Origin: Alphaproteobacteria bacterium GWC2_42_16
Lineage (GTDB): Bacteria > Pseudomonadota > Alphaproteobacteria > UBA9655
Direction: 5' to 3'
Assembly: GCA_001767835.1 (NCBI GenBank)
Contig: MEMA01000052.1
Coordinates: 162,859-206,238 of the forward strand
Length of the DNA stretch: 43,380 nt
The notes under the pieces: model-generated
What the model was told of the DNA's origin: nothing
The model's database searches: none
What the model saw: the letters and a program-made list of their open reading frames with translations, nothing else
Position numbers and translations under genes: made by a program
Part shown: in pieces, positions 8,287-17,533 of the stretch
How positions within the stretch are numbered: the stretch's first letter is position 1
Layout: the number at the start of each line of letters is the position of its first letter

Positions 8287-8990
8287 TAATATCCCACTCC
8301 GGAGGTTTGAGTTGTTGCTGCAGTACCACTCTCTTCTGATTGAGTTGGTGTTACATTCGTTTCAGTTTCTTGAAGCTGTTTGATTGTATCTGTACGATAG
8401 CGGTTAACGCCTGCTGCCATGACAGTGCCGTCGGATACACCTACGGGACGTCCATCGATAAGATCTCGAGGATTGGCGACCATTATCCCTAAATTTGCCG
8501 TATCAGCACATCCAAAGTTGCTATGAGTATATTCTTGAAGAGCACTACCAATAGGTTGGGAAAAATCAGCACAAGAAGGGGGGATAACAAGAAAATATTC
8601 GATGAAAAGATTCACATCTGAAGGAGCACCCTTCTTACCTTTACAAGCACTAGGGACTTGTTCAACGCTGATGAGATTGTAGGCGATTCCATATCTTACA
8701 AGCTCACGCTGAATACCCTTAATTCTTTTTTGTGAATGCGCCCCATTTTCTTCTAGTGTTACAACGACGGCAGAAGGACGAGGAGCGTTTGCTTTCAAGA
8801 ACTGAAGAAGCTTCTTTTTTTCAGCATCTCCAAGGGTTATGCCTTTGCTAGAATAGTGGATGGTATGCGTATAGTATGCTCGTTCAATCTTGTTCTTTTT
8901 AGGGCTTTCAGCAGGTGTCCATTCTGCAACCTTTGGTGCACATCCTGAGAGTAAAGTGATTAGTAGGAGGCTATATTTATAAAACTTCAT
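8286..8990 (-). CDS. cpaD: Tad outer-membrane lipoprotein CpaD
   Basis: This 234-residue protein has a lipoprotein signal with lipobox LLSGC (Cys17). The CpaD family is recognised from HTIHYSSKGITLGDAEKKKLLQFL and from NFGCADTANLGIMVANPRDLI, the conserved segment near the C-terminus. The last 45 residues are a low-complexity Thr/Ser tail. CpaD associates with the CpaC secretin at the outer membrane. It sits 11 bp after cpaC and overlaps cpaE by one base. Confidence 0.9.
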   Translation of the reverse strand: MKFYKYSLLLITLLSGCAPKVAEWTPAESPKKNKIERAYYTHTIHYSSKGITLGDAEKKKLLQFLKANAPRPSAVVVTLEENGAHSQKRIKGIQRELVRYGIAYNLISVEQVPSACKGKKGAPSDVNLFIEYFLVIPPSCADFSQPIGSALQEYTHSNFGCADTANLGIMVANPRDLIDGRPVGVSDGTVMAAGVNRYRTDTIKQLQETETNVTPTQSEESGTAATTQTSGVGY

Positions 8991-9001
8991 CTTTCCCCTC
9001 T

Positions 9002-10474
9002 TTACTCAATACTAAATCCAGCTGGGCCGATCAAACGAACCCCTCCAGGGCCAAAAACTGGAGCCTGACCTTTTTGAGATGTTTGTTTAACAAGACGACG
9101 CTCAAAAATTTGTTCAATGAAGGATGCGAAATTTAATCCATCGGTCGGTAAGTTCATTTCTTTTCCAGAGATTGGCTCTACAAGATAAGGCGTAACTAAA
9201 ATCACAAGCTCCGAGTCTCCTCTGATAAAGGCATTAGATCTAAATAAGGCTCCTAAAATGGGGAGATCACCCAACCCGGGAAGGGCTTCAATTTGAGAAG
9301 CACTTGTATTCTTTAAAAGTCCTGCGATAGCAAAGGTTTGGCCGCTTCCAAGTTGAATGGTTGTTTCTGCTCGCCTTGTTAGAATGCCGGGAATCGTAGC
9401 ATCAAACAAGACAACAGAATTTTGGTGATCAAGCTCGCTCACTTCTGGGCGAACACGCATGCTGATTAAATTTCCATCAAGGACGGTTGGCGTAAAAGCA
9501 AGGCTAACACCATACTGCTTAAATTGGATGGTAGTCGTTTGAAAGTTTTGAGGAACAGGGTAAGGAAACTCACCACCTGCGAGAAAGCTTGCCGTTTCAC
9601 CAGAAACGGCGACCAAATTCGGTTCTGCTAAGATTGTGATCAGCCCATCCCGAGAGAGCAAATCTATGGCGACGTTAACATTCACATCGGCATTTCTATA
9701 ACCAAAGCCTAAGGCGCTGACATTAGCAGCAGGCTGTGTCGTCGTAGCTTGTTCTATAGATGTAACGTCATTCGATAAAATAGGGGTTGTCGTAAAAGGA
9801 GATCTATTTGCAAGAGCGCCAAATTTAAAAGTACCATTCGCAACATCTCCAATTTTGCTAATAGCTGCTTGCCAATCAAAACCTAACCTATTAATTACAC
9901 TTCTTGCAACTTCTGCAATCTTAACACGAAGGTTTACTTGAACTGGGGGTTTAATCGTCAAGCGGTTTATGACGAATTGAGCGTCACTTTCAGCATTTGC
10001 CGTTGATTTTTTGAGAAAACTCTCTGCAAGGGCTCGGATGTCCTCCGCAACTTGCGGTGAATCGACAGGACCTTCTAAAACGATACCTCCTGAGATTCCC
10101 TTAATCTCGACAAGTTCTCGAGGATCATAGGCAGCAACGAGTTCTTTTAGCTTTTTTAGATCGTAACGAACAACAATTTCAAGGCTTAAAACTTCTTGTC
10201 CCTTTGCATTCATAGCAAAAAGGTTCGTAGAACCTGATTTTTTCCCAAAGACATAAGCCGTTGTTTTGTTGCTAAGTTGAACGTCCGCAATTTCAGGGTT
10301 TGCAATAAAAATTTCAGAAACCTCTGTATCGAACTTGATAACCTGTGCTCCGTCTATAGCAAGGTTAAGAACTTTAGCATAGGCCGCGGAAAGTAAAGTT
10401 ATGCTAAAGGCAAGAAGGATAAGCCCATGCTTTCTTAATGATTTCATCTTGCCCTTAAACTTTACGTTCATCAA
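9002..10474 (-). CDS. cpaC: Tad secretin CpaC/RcpA
   Basis: The 490-residue protein begins with a signal peptide (to about residue 33, ending AAYA). A pilus/BON-type N-terminal domain follows, with VIKFDTEVSEIFIANPEIADVQ. The secretin domain includes LAEPNLVAVSGETASFLAGGEFP and QFKQYGVSLAFTPTVL, the core motifs of the outer-membrane pore. It forms the channel through which the Flp pilus leaves the cell. The start used is the first of two adjacent Met codons; the third Met is also possible. It lies 42 bp after cpaB and 11 bp before cpaD. Confidence 0.95.
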   Translation of the reverse strand: MMNVKFKGKMKSLRKHGLILLAFSITLLSAAYAKVLNLAIDGAQVIKFDTEVSEIFIANPEIADVQLSNKTTAYVFGKKSGSTNLFAMNAKGQEVLSLEIVVRYDLKKLKELVAAYDPRELVEIKGISGGIVLEGPVDSPQVAEDIRALAESFLKKSTANAESDAQFVINRLTIKPPVQVNLRVKIAEVARSVINRLGFDWQAAISKIGDVANGTFKFGALANRSPFTTTPILSNDVTSIEQATTTQPAANVSALGFGYRNADVNVNVAIDLLSRDGLITILAEPNLVAVSGETASFLAGGEFPYPVPQNFQTTTIQFKQYGVSLAFTPTVLDGNLISMRVRPEVSELDHQNSVVLFDATIPGILTRRAETTIQLGSGQTFAIAGLLKNTSASQIEALPGLGDLPILGALFRSNAFIRGDSELVILVTPYLVEPISGKEMNLPTDGLNFASFIEQIFERRLVKQTSQKGQAPVFGPGGVRLIGPAGFSIE

Positions 10475-10516
10475 CTTTTCACCCCTTCTCTTTTTTCCTT
10501 AACCAATATGTCTTTT

Positions 10517-11272
10517 TTACTCATTGACCTGAACTTGTGTTTTTTGATTGCCTTTCATCAAGGTAACTGTCCCAGTTTTTATCTCTTCAACCACTTGCTC
10601 TTTAGTCTCAGCAACACTATATAAGCTTAAGCTTAATGTCCCTTCTCTAGAAGAGGCAGTAATGAGTTCGGCTTCCGCAGGGGTTACTTCAAGGGTAGCA
10701 ACTTTTGGAACAACAGGCTTGTCTGAGGACGTGTCTAATTTCGTATCAAAAGCCAAAACTTTTAGATTACGAGCAATTGTTAGGCTCTGGCCGGTTTGAT
10801 TGACGGTTTTAGATAAAATAACATCAACATAATCTCCTGGAATAATGAGCCCACTACTGGATGTTTCTGCCGTAACGGGTATTGAAATAGCTCTTTTCCC
10901 GGAGGGTAAAATCGCCGCTAAAATTCCCTTCTCACCTTGTTTTATAAAATTTGATAGGAAAACAGGCTCTCCCTTATCAAGCTCCTCAAGAACAACAGCG
11001 CCCACAAGACTTTGAAGGTTTAGCGTTCCTTCTTTAATATACGTTTCTTGAAGCGCCGCTTCTGGCCACAACTGCCATACCAAATCTTCTGACTTGATCT
11101 TTTCTCCAATATTTAAATGTTTCCCAGCAACAAGAATTTTATTTTTACTTACTGCTTCGGGAGAGGGTTTTATTACCCCCTCCTCGCTAACAATAAAAAA
11201 CCTTGTCAGAAAAGCAATGCTGATGGCAAGAACGATAGCGACGAATAATCCAATTAGGTCTCTAAATCTCAT
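10517..11272 (-). CDS. cpaB: Tad assembly protein CpaB/RcpC
   Basis: This 251-residue protein has an N-terminal membrane segment (about 8-28), an SAF domain (about 45-110; ILVAGKHLNIGEKIKSEDLVW) and the RcpC/CpaB domain with SGLIIPGDYVDVIL and ATLEVTPAEAELITASSREGTLSLSL. CpaB is a periplasmic or envelope subunit that works with the secretin. Gaps to cpaA (19 bp) and cpaC (42 bp) fit one operon. Confidence 0.93.
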   Translation of the reverse strand: MRFRDLIGLFVAIVLAISIAFLTRFFIVSEEGVIKPSPEAVSKNKILVAGKHLNIGEKIKSEDLVWQLWPEAALQETYIKEGTLNLQSLVGAVVLEELDKGEPVFLSNFIKQGEKGILAAILPSGKRAISIPVTAETSSSGLIIPGDYVDVILSKTVNQTGQSLTIARNLKVLAFDTKLDTSSDKPVVPKVATLEVTPAEAELITASSREGTLSLSLYSVAETKEQVVEEIKTGTVTLMKGNQKTQVQVNE

Positions 11273-11291
11273 TTTTTTGCTTTTTCAATCC

Positions 11292-11843
11292 TTAAAACAT
11301 TTGTTTCAGCATAATGATGGCCCCAACAGCAATCGCAATCCCATAAGGAATTACTTTTGGTTTTATATGTTCACGTTTCCCTTTTTCAGGACCGATACCG
11401 CTTCCGAGCCATATTGCTTGGAACAAAGGCATTCGCTCTTCTAATCTTTGGATCAAATTCCAAATGAAATCTGATAACCAATCAAGGAAATGTTGGGCTG
11501 TGAGATAAAGAAGCGCAACAGCACCGCCTACTAAGGATGTATAGATAACAAAAGGGATGACGTCTGGATAACCCATCCAAAGAGCAACAACACTAAAATA
11601 CTTTGCATCTCCTGCTCCGAATATTTTTGAAAGGAAAAAAATTACGCAAATGGCTAGGACAACTCCGAAAACTACTAGAGAATTCATGATTTCATCGAAC
11701 CCCAGAATAAAAGGCATAGTAAGCCCATAAAGGACTAAAAGCCCAATTAAGAGACTATTGGGGATGCGATAAAAGCTGAAATCATAAAGCCCAACAAGAA
11801 CATTTAAGAGAATAAAAATTATTTTTGTAAGTAAAATCAACAT
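11292..11843 (-). CDS. cpaA: Prepilin peptidase CpaA/TadV
   Basis: This 183-residue integral membrane protein is an A24-type aspartic prepilin peptidase. The first catalytic Asp lies in YDFSFYRIPN near the first membrane segment, and the second in the FGAGDAK motif (about 75-81). It cleaves Flp prepilin and the TadE-type pseudopilins after the leader. It is slightly longer than many CpaA proteins, with a C-terminal cytoplasmic loop and a final hydrophobic helix. It lies 9 bp after tadD and 19 bp before cpaB. Confidence 0.9.
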   Translation of the reverse strand: MLILLTKIIFILLNVLVGLYDFSFYRIPNSLLIGLLVLYGLTMPFILGFDEIMNSLVVFGVVLAICVIFFLSKIFGAGDAKYFSVVALWMGYPDVIPFVIYTSLVGGAVALLYLTAQHFLDWLSDFIWNLIQRLEERMPLFQAIWLGSGIGPEKGKREHIKPKVIPYGIAIAVGAIIMLKQMF

Positions 11844-11852
11844 GTTTCCTCT

Positions 11853-12665
11853 CTAATCGCTTTCTTGCCAAGGGCGGGTTTCATCCAAAGGTACGGTATG
11901 GTTTTTAGGAATTATACCAGCATAATTCTTTGTTTCACGAATTGCTTCCATGTAAGCGACATTATTCGCAACCATGTCATCCGAGAGATCCATACGTCCG
12001 ATTTTCTTTGCCATATTCGTATCACCCGCAAGTCCATATGCCAAAGCAAGGTTTTGTCGAACGCGCGGCGTTGCATTGGGTGAGCAAACAAGCCTTTCAA
12101 GGATACGGATAGCTTCAGCTTCATGGCCCGCAAGGGCCATAGAAAGAGCAAGATTACTTTCATAGGATATGGCTAAGGGATCTAAGTCCATTGCAGCACG
12201 ATAATTTGCTTGGGCCAATTCATGATCTCCCAGCATATCGAGAGCAATTCCGTATCCATTAAGCGCTCTTGCAGAGTGGGGGTTCTTACAAAGTGCTTTT
12301 TCAAAAGCCTCCAACGCATTTTCCGGTTGATCCATCACAAGGTGGACCATTCCCAAACCAACATAAGCATCAGAAGATTTTGGAAAGAGGGTGATAGCCT
12401 TTTCAAAGGTTAATTTTGATTCGGGGATGGCATTAACATCTAAAAGAGAAAAACCTAACCCAATGTAGGCGGGCTCACAAAGCACATCTTCTTTGATAAC
12501 TTCTCTAAAATCATGGATGGCTTCGGGGACGTCGCCACGTGAACGCGCCATTTGAGCCGTTATCAACTTAGGATGTTCTGTATGAGGGGGAGAGATGATG
12601 TCCGAAGCACAGCCTGACAAAAACACGAGACAGGCAAACGAAAGATAAAGTGTCCAAGGCCGCAC
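11853..12665 (-). CDS. tadD: Tad TPR lipoprotein TadD
   Basis: The 270-residue protein has a lipoprotein signal with lipobox LSGC (about residue 19) and four or five tetratricopeptide repeats (about 30-220). AYVGLGMVHLVMDQPENALEAFEKAL and ALNGYGIALDMLGDHELAQANYRAAM-type units are plain. It ends in VPLDETRPWQESD. TadD is an outer-membrane-associated pilotin-like factor of the Tad machine. In many relatives tadD lies late in the operon; here it is the first gene, so the operon promoter should lie in 12666-12829. Confidence 0.85.
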   Translation of the reverse strand: MRPWTLYLSFACLVFLSGCASDIISPPHTEHPKLITAQMARSRGDVPEAIHDFREVIKEDVLCEPAYIGLGFSLLDVNAIPESKLTFEKAITLFPKSSDAYVGLGMVHLVMDQPENALEAFEKALCKNPHSARALNGYGIALDMLGDHELAQANYRAAMDLDPLAISYESNLALSMALAGHEAEAIRILERLVCSPNATPRVRQNLALAYGLAGDTNMAKKIGRMDLSDDMVANNVAYMEAIRETKNYAGIIPKNHTVPLDETRPWQESD

Positions 12666-12771
12666 GTCATTACCTCTAAAGAATTTTACAAGTTTAAAAC
12701 TTAAAGAAAATTTAGCATAAATTCAACGAAAACCATAGGGGTCATTAAAAGAAAAGCTTTTGATGGGAAAC

Positions 12772-12789
12772 CGTTGCGAGATTGCAACG
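12772..12789. repeat. Inverted repeat in the divergent tadD / MFS promoter region
   Basis: CGTTGC-GAGATT-GCAACG gives a 6-bp hairpin or a dyad operator between the divergent tadD and MFS genes, about 40 bp before the MFS start and 107 bp before tadD. No other strong signal was seen in the 164-bp gap. Confidence 0.3.
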
Positions 12790-12829
12790 CTTTATATTCG
12801 AAGAAAAAACTAGCATTTCTCTATGATAT

Positions 12830-14080
12830 ATGAGAAAACCAACAATGTTTGTAAAGATAATATCTTTCGTCTCGAAGTCTTCTCCATCGATTCCCCTTAG
12901 TATTTGGGTTTTGGGAGGTGTGTCTTTTTTAATAAAAATTTCTTCGGTTATTGTTTATAGCCTTACACCCCTATTTGTCACTCAAATCTTAGGAGCAAGC
13001 ACTCTCGCTCTCGGCTTTTTAGAAGGATTTGTCGAGGCTATTGCCCTTTCAAGTAAGATTTTTTCAGGAATTTTAAGTGACTGGATTCATAAAAGAAAAG
13101 GAATTATTGCCTTTGGGTATGGTTTAGCTTTTATATCTCGCCCCATTCTTGCCCTCTCAACAACCATGGGTGGGGTATTTTTAGGAAGGGCCTTTGATCG
13201 CATCGGGAATGGCCTTGACGCAACGCCAAGAGATGCCTTGGTCGGAGATTTAGCTCCTTCTGAAATCAAAGGAGCTTGCTATGGATTAAGGGAATCCCTT
13301 GCACGAGCCGGTTCGTTTGTTGGATCCTTGGTAGCCGTGGCTTTTCTTTGGATAACGCAAAATAATTATCCTCTTGTCTTTTGGATTGCTTCAATTCCAA
13401 CGGCCTTAGCTCTTTTTCTTCTTATGGGCTTTGTCAAAGATCCTCTTCGTGAGAAATTCGAAAAAAAGAAAAATCCGAAACATTTAAGGCTTCAAGATAT
13501 ATATCATTTACCTTTAAATTTTTGGCTTACGCTTGTTTTAAGCGGCGTCTTTATGCTCTCAAATTTTTCAGGGGCTTTTTTAATTTTAAAGGCTCAAAAC
13601 ACAGGATTAGTGCTTTACCTTGTTCCGCTCGTGATGGTGATTCAAAATATAGCCACAGCTTCCACTGCCTACCCCGTAGGATACCTTTCCGATAAAGTGG
13701 GACGCAGGCCAATGATGGCCTTAGGCATTTCTCTTGTGGTCATCTCAGACCTTTTTCTCGCTACGGGTCAGTCCATTTTTCCTGTCCTTTTTGGAGTTTT
13801 TCTTTGGGGAGCTCAAATGGGAATTACTCAAAGTCTCCTTGCTATTTTATTAGCGGATTCCTGTCCCCAAGATTTAAGAGGAACGGGGTTTGGACTTTTT
13901 CACCTCATCAATGGATTGTGTCTTATTACAGCCAATATTATGTCAGGGTGGGTGTGGAATGAAGCGGGACCTTCTGTGATGTTTTTTCTAAGTGGCTTGA
14001 TTGCAGCTAGCTCTACATTTGTACTTTTTTTTATCCATAAAAAGACACCTTGCCCAATAAAAGGTAAGAAGTTAGGTTAG
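12830..14080 (+). CDS. Major facilitator superfamily transporter
   Basis: A 416-residue protein with about 12 membrane segments. MFS motifs are visible: GILSDWIHKRKGI after the second helix, GRAFDRIGNGLDATPRDALVGDL with the fourth, and GYLSDKVGRRPMMALG at the matching place in the second half. The substrate cannot be read from the sequence. The printed start (ATG 12830) has no ribosome-binding site; the in-frame ATG at 12845 is preceded by GAG at a better distance and may be the true start. It is transcribed away from tadD. Confidence 0.85.
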   Translation: MRKPTMFVKIISFVSKSSPSIPLSIWVLGGVSFLIKISSVIVYSLTPLFVTQILGASTLALGFLEGFVEAIALSSKIFSGILSDWIHKRKGIIAFGYGLAFISRPILALSTTMGGVFLGRAFDRIGNGLDATPRDALVGDLAPSEIKGACYGLRESLARAGSFVGSLVAVAFLWITQNNYPLVFWIASIPTALALFLLMGFVKDPLREKFEKKKNPKHLRLQDIYHLPLNFWLTLVLSGVFMLSNFSGAFLILKAQNTGLVLYLVPLVMVIQNIATASTAYPVGYLSDKVGRRPMMALGISLVVISDLFLATGQSIFPVLFGVFLWGAQMGITQSLLAILLADSCPQDLRGTGFGLFHLINGLCLITANIMSGWVWNEAGPSVMFFLSGLIAASSTFVLFFIHKKTPCPIKGKKLG

Positions 14081-14115
14081 GATCATATAAAAACCTTAGA
14101 TTAAGAGGAGTCGAG

Positions 14116-14685
14116 ATGAGAGGTTTACTTTGCCGTCACAAGAACTTTTTCCCTATTCTTATAGCCTTTTTTATGGCAACTCTTACTGTGAGTGAGGGAA
14201 AAGCTGAGAAGGAAAATCACGCTCTTCGTATTACCCCCCTTCCTTTGCTCAGAGTCGACTCTCATCCTCAGATTCATCCTCTCGTTGAAGAGACAACTCT
14301 TTCTGAAGACAATCCAACGCCAAAAAGGGAAGTTGAGGACGAAATTGAAGAAAAATCAGAATTAAAGTCTCTTTCAGCTCATACTGACGAGAGGGTACCT
14401 TTAGGATTCATAACCGTAACTCAAGATCTTCAAAATCAAAAATGGTATCTTTTTGCAGCCGCAAAAAGGGGAATGCGTAATCCCAATAATATAATAGAAG
14501 TTATTTCAACAGGAGAGACTCAAGAGATATCTTCTAAGGCTGAGGCTGTTAAAAATCTTCTCGTAGATATGGGAATAAGCCCAGAACAGATTCATGTTTT
14601 TTCAGCAAAAATCGAAAACGAAGGAGAGGAAGACGGCCCCATTTCAGAGGGGAAAATTTATCTTTTTAGTAAAGAAGCTTCTTGA
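14116..14685 (+). CDS. Small secreted protein of unknown function
   Basis: This 189-residue protein has a probable signal peptide (basic start, hydrophobic core about 13-26, likely cleavage after GKA near 31). An acidic linker rich in Glu (about 55-95) follows. The C-terminal domain (about 96-189) includes ISSKAEAVKNLLVDMGISPEQIHVFSAKI, which resembles the pattern of OmpA-like or CpaD-like domains, where a helix precedes a GI-x3-I strand. I do not recognise a defined family. It starts 35 bp after the MFS gene with GAGG ahead of ATG. It may be periplasmic. It converges on rarA. Confidence 0.65.
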   Translation: MRGLLCRHKNFFPILIAFFMATLTVSEGKAEKENHALRITPLPLLRVDSHPQIHPLVEETTLSEDNPTPKREVEDEIEEKSELKSLSAHTDERVPLGFITVTQDLQNQKWYLFAAAKRGMRNPNNIIEVISTGETQEISSKAEAVKNLLVDMGISPEQIHVFSAKIENEGEEDGPISEGKIYLFSKEAS

Positions 14686-14699
14686 TCCTTTTAAAGGAT
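14685..14699. terminator. Short palindromic terminator between convergent genes
   Basis: ATCCTTTTAAAGGAT spans the gap between the convergent secreted-protein gene and rarA. It could act in both directions, but the stem is short and AT-rich and the T-tract is poor. Confidence 0.35.
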
Positions 14700-15967
14700 T
14701 ATTTCCTTTCCCTAAGCTTTTTCCAGTAAACGAGTCGCTTTTGAATTTCACGCTCAAATCCTCTCTCCACAGGCTGGTAAAAACTTTTTCGTGAAATTTT
14801 CTCTGGAAAGTAGCTTTGCCCAGAAAACCCTTCAGGAGTGTCGTGGTCGTAAATGTATCCTTTTCCATATCCCTCGCTCTTCATCAACTTTGTTGGAGCA
14901 TTGAGAATATGTTGAGGGGGCATTAAAGACCCTGAGGATTGCGCTTCTTTAAGAGCCTTTGGAAACGCACGATAAAGTGCATTTGATTTGGGAGCGGTTG
15001 CCAAGTAAACCAGGGCTTGAACAAGAGCAAGCTCTCCCTCAGGAGAACCAAGGCGTTCATACGCTTCTACACCCGCTAGGACTTGGACCAAAGCTTGAGG
15101 ATCTGCAAGTCCAATATCTTCTGAGGCAAAACGAATCATGCGTCGACCAATGTAAAGAGGATCCTCTCCCCCTTCTAACATCCTTGCAAACCAATAAAGG
15201 GCCGCATCAGGATCAGATCCTCGTAAGGATTTATGGAAGGCACTTATAAGATTGTAGTGTCCTTCTTGACTCTTATCATAAAGAGGCGCGCGTTTTGTCA
15301 GAAGTATTGAAAGTTCTTTAGAATCAAAAGGTTTTATTGATTTCTCTTCAGAAATAACTTCAATAAAGTTTAAAAGCATGCGTCCGTCGCCATCCGCCAT
15401 TTCAATGAGAAAAGCCCTGGCCTCTTCCGCCAGTGGAAGAGGGTGTTTTAAATAAACCTCTGCGCGTCTTATTATTTCTTCTAAATCTTCAGCTGAGAGG
15501 CGATGGAGACGAAACACCTGACATCTTGAGAGAAGAGCTCCATTTAATTCAAAGGATGGATTTTCCGTCGTTGCACCGATAAGAGTAATAATTCCTTTTT
15601 CCACATAAGGAAGAAAACTATCTTGCTGAGCTCGGTTAAACCGATGAATTTCATCAACAAAGAGAAGGGTTGAATGTCCTTCTTCAAAAGTGTTTTGAGC
15701 CTTCTCAAAAATTTTCTTGAGCTCACCTACCCCAGAAAAAATTGCTGAAAGAGATACAAACGGCATATGGCAAGCTTGGGCAAGGATATGAGCAAGGGAG
15801 GTTTTTCCAGAGCCTGGGGGTCCCCAAAAAATCATGGAATACAGTTGCTTCTTTTCAATAAAGCGTGTGAGAGGTTTACCTTCACCAATAAGATGCTGTT
15901 GTCCTACAACGTCGTTGAGATTTAGAGGTCTCAATTGTTCAGGAAGAGGTGTGGGTTTCTTTACCAC
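14699..15967 (-). CDS. rarA: Replication-associated recombination ATPase RarA (MgsA)
   Basis: The 422-residue AAA+ protein has PEQLRPLNLNDVVGQQHLIG at the N-terminus, Walker A GPPGSGKT (about 50-57), Walker B LLFVDEIHRFN, sensor motif ATTENPSF and arginine-finger region ALLSRCQVF. The C-terminal tetramerisation/MgsA domain is also present (LYWFARMLEGGEDPLYIGRRMIRFASEDIGLADP). RarA acts at stalled replication forks. Length is normal. Its start touches the stop of degP (15967), so the two are probably coupled. Confidence 0.96.
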   Translation of the reverse strand: MVKKPTPLPEQLRPLNLNDVVGQQHLIGEGKPLTRFIEKKQLYSMIFWGPPGSGKTSLAHILAQACHMPFVSLSAIFSGVGELKKIFEKAQNTFEEGHSTLLFVDEIHRFNRAQQDSFLPYVEKGIITLIGATTENPSFELNGALLSRCQVFRLHRLSAEDLEEIIRRAEVYLKHPLPLAEEARAFLIEMADGDGRMLLNFIEVISEEKSIKPFDSKELSILLTKRAPLYDKSQEGHYNLISAFHKSLRGSDPDAALYWFARMLEGGEDPLYIGRRMIRFASEDIGLADPQALVQVLAGVEAYERLGSPEGELALVQALVYLATAPKSNALYRAFPKALKEAQSSGSLMPPQHILNAPTKLMKSEGYGKGYIYDHDTPEGFSGQSYFPEKISRKSFYQPVERGFEREIQKRLVYWKKLRERK

Positions 15968-17391
15968 TATTCCCTAACCCTAAAGGTTAAGATTTCGCCT
16001 CGACGGAGGAGATTGATTGTCCAATCAGGAGCTGCTTTTTTCAAGAAGGTAATGGCTTCTTCTTTGGTACGGATTTTGTTTTTGTTAATTGAGAGGAGAA
16101 TATCACCAGGCTCAATGCCTAATTGGGTCGCAGGCGCTGTCTCGGAGAGGTTAGAAATTACAACGCCTTGCTTCATAGGATTAACGCCCATTTCAAGAGC
16201 AAGAGCGGGAGATAGGTCTTGTACGCTTGCTCCTTGAAGAGGATTTCTTCCTTTAATTAAGAGAGGGTTAGAATCCTTTGCTTTTAGAGGTTCTTCAAGG
16301 CAAAGTCGTATTTTTTTCTCTATTCCCTTTCGAAAAACAAGAAACTCAACCTCCTTTCCTAAAGGAGAGGTGGCCACGAGATAATCTAAAGTCGCATCAT
16401 CCACGATGCGTTTTCCGTCAAAGGAAGCAATGAAATCCCCCCTTTTAATTCCTGCTTGATCCGCGGAGCCACCAGGGTAAATGTTTTGAACAAGGATACC
16501 ATAGGGATAGGAAAGACCTAATTCATGCGCGATTTCGTTATTAACGGAAACAACTTCGATGCCAAGCCAAGGACGCGTCACCCTCCCTTCTCGTTCAACG
16601 CTTTTAACAATGGGAATAGCAAGACTCGTGGGAATCGCAAATCCGATTCCCATTGACCCTCCCGTTTTTGAATAAATTGCTGTGTTGATGCCCACCAAGC
16701 GCCCATCCGTTGTCACAAGGGGGCCTCCTGAATTTCCAGGATTTATGGCCGCGTCCGTTTGGATAAAGGAACGAAAATCATTAATTCCTTCCTGGCTTCG
16801 TGAGAGCGCCGAGATGATCCCAGATGTTACCGTTTGGCCGACTCCAAAGGGATTTCCAATGGCAAGAACGATATCGCCAACCTCAAGGTCTTCTTCCTGT
16901 GGACTTATAGTAAGGTAGGGTAAATCTTTTCCATCCTCAATTTGAAGAAGGGCCAGATCGGTTTTTTTGTCTGTAGTAACCAGCTTTGCAACGAATTCCT
17001 GCCTATTAGAAAGAACAATCCGAATAATGTCTGCATTCTCTATGACATGGTAGTTAGTTAAAACAAGCCCATCTTTACTTATGATAACACCAGAACCTAA
17101 AGAATTTTGAGTATTTCTTTCTTCTGGATTACGATTGTCAAAAAATTGTTGAAAAAAAGGATCTTCCATAAAGGGGGAGCGCGGATAATTAACTTTTACA
17201 TCTTGAGAGGCGTAGATATTTACAACAGCCGGGGCTACTTTTTTGACCACGGGAGCATAGCTGAGGACCACCTCCTCGCGACGATGAGGAACTTGTTTGC
17301 TCTCTTCCTTTATCTCTGGAATACGTTCTTTACACGCTGTTAAAGAAAAGCAGAGAAGCACAGGGAAAAATAATTGCCTTAAAATTTGCAT
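15967..17391 (-). CDS. degP: DegP/DegQ-type periplasmic serine protease, lipoprotein form
   Basis: The 474-residue protein has a lipoprotein signal with lipobox LTAC (Cys20). A trypsin-like domain carries His115 (TNYHVI), Asp145 (KKTDLALL) and Ser221 (NPGNSGGPL), so the triad is complete. Two PDZ domains follow (about 270-365 and 380-470). It should act as an envelope quality-control protease and chaperone. Lipidation is less usual than a soluble periplasmic DegP and may tether it to a membrane. It precedes rarA with abutting stop and start. Forty bases upstream lies the left copy of a 47-bp repeat that also occurs near 19 kb. Confidence 0.94.
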   Translation of the reverse strand: MQILRQLFFPVLLCFSLTACKERIPEIKEESKQVPHRREEVVLSYAPVVKKVAPAVVNIYASQDVKVNYPRSPFMEDPFFQQFFDNRNPEERNTQNSLGSGVIISKDGLVLTNYHVIENADIIRIVLSNRQEFVAKLVTTDKKTDLALLQIEDGKDLPYLTISPQEEDLEVGDIVLAIGNPFGVGQTVTSGIISALSRSQEGINDFRSFIQTDAAINPGNSGGPLVTTDGRLVGINTAIYSKTGGSMGIGFAIPTSLAIPIVKSVEREGRVTRPWLGIEVVSVNNEIAHELGLSYPYGILVQNIYPGGSADQAGIKRGDFIASFDGKRIVDDATLDYLVATSPLGKEVEFLVFRKGIEKKIRLCLEEPLKAKDSNPLLIKGRNPLQGASVQDLSPALALEMGVNPMKQGVVISNLSETAPATQLGIEPGDILLSINKNKIRTKEEAITFLKKAAPDWTINLLRRGEILTFRVRE

Positions 17392-17430
17392 GGGCTCATG
17401 AATCTGTTAGCGAAAGGATTACATTTATTC

Positions 17431-17477
17431 AGTTTATCACTGAGTCGGGAAGAACGAAAAGAAAAACTTTACAAAAG
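17431..17477. repeat. 47-bp direct repeat, left copy (exact)
   Basis: It begins AGTTTATCACTGAGTCGGGA and ends CTTTACAAAAG. It is identical base for base to 18989-19035, in the same orientation. Weaker similarity continues to the right of both copies (GGTTTAATTGGCC against GTGTTTCGTTGGC). The two copies enclose the F-box gene and nothing else. A 47-base exact match in one small region is far beyond chance. Confidence 0.95.
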
Positions 17478-17533
17478 GTTTAATTGGCCTGTTCACACTT
17501 GTTTAAGAAAATAATAGAGTTTTGATTCTGTTG

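Noticed and set aside
12666-12829. Flp pilin gene before tadD
   Set aside because: The gap is only 164 bp and contains no frame with a prepilin leader and hydrophobic helix.
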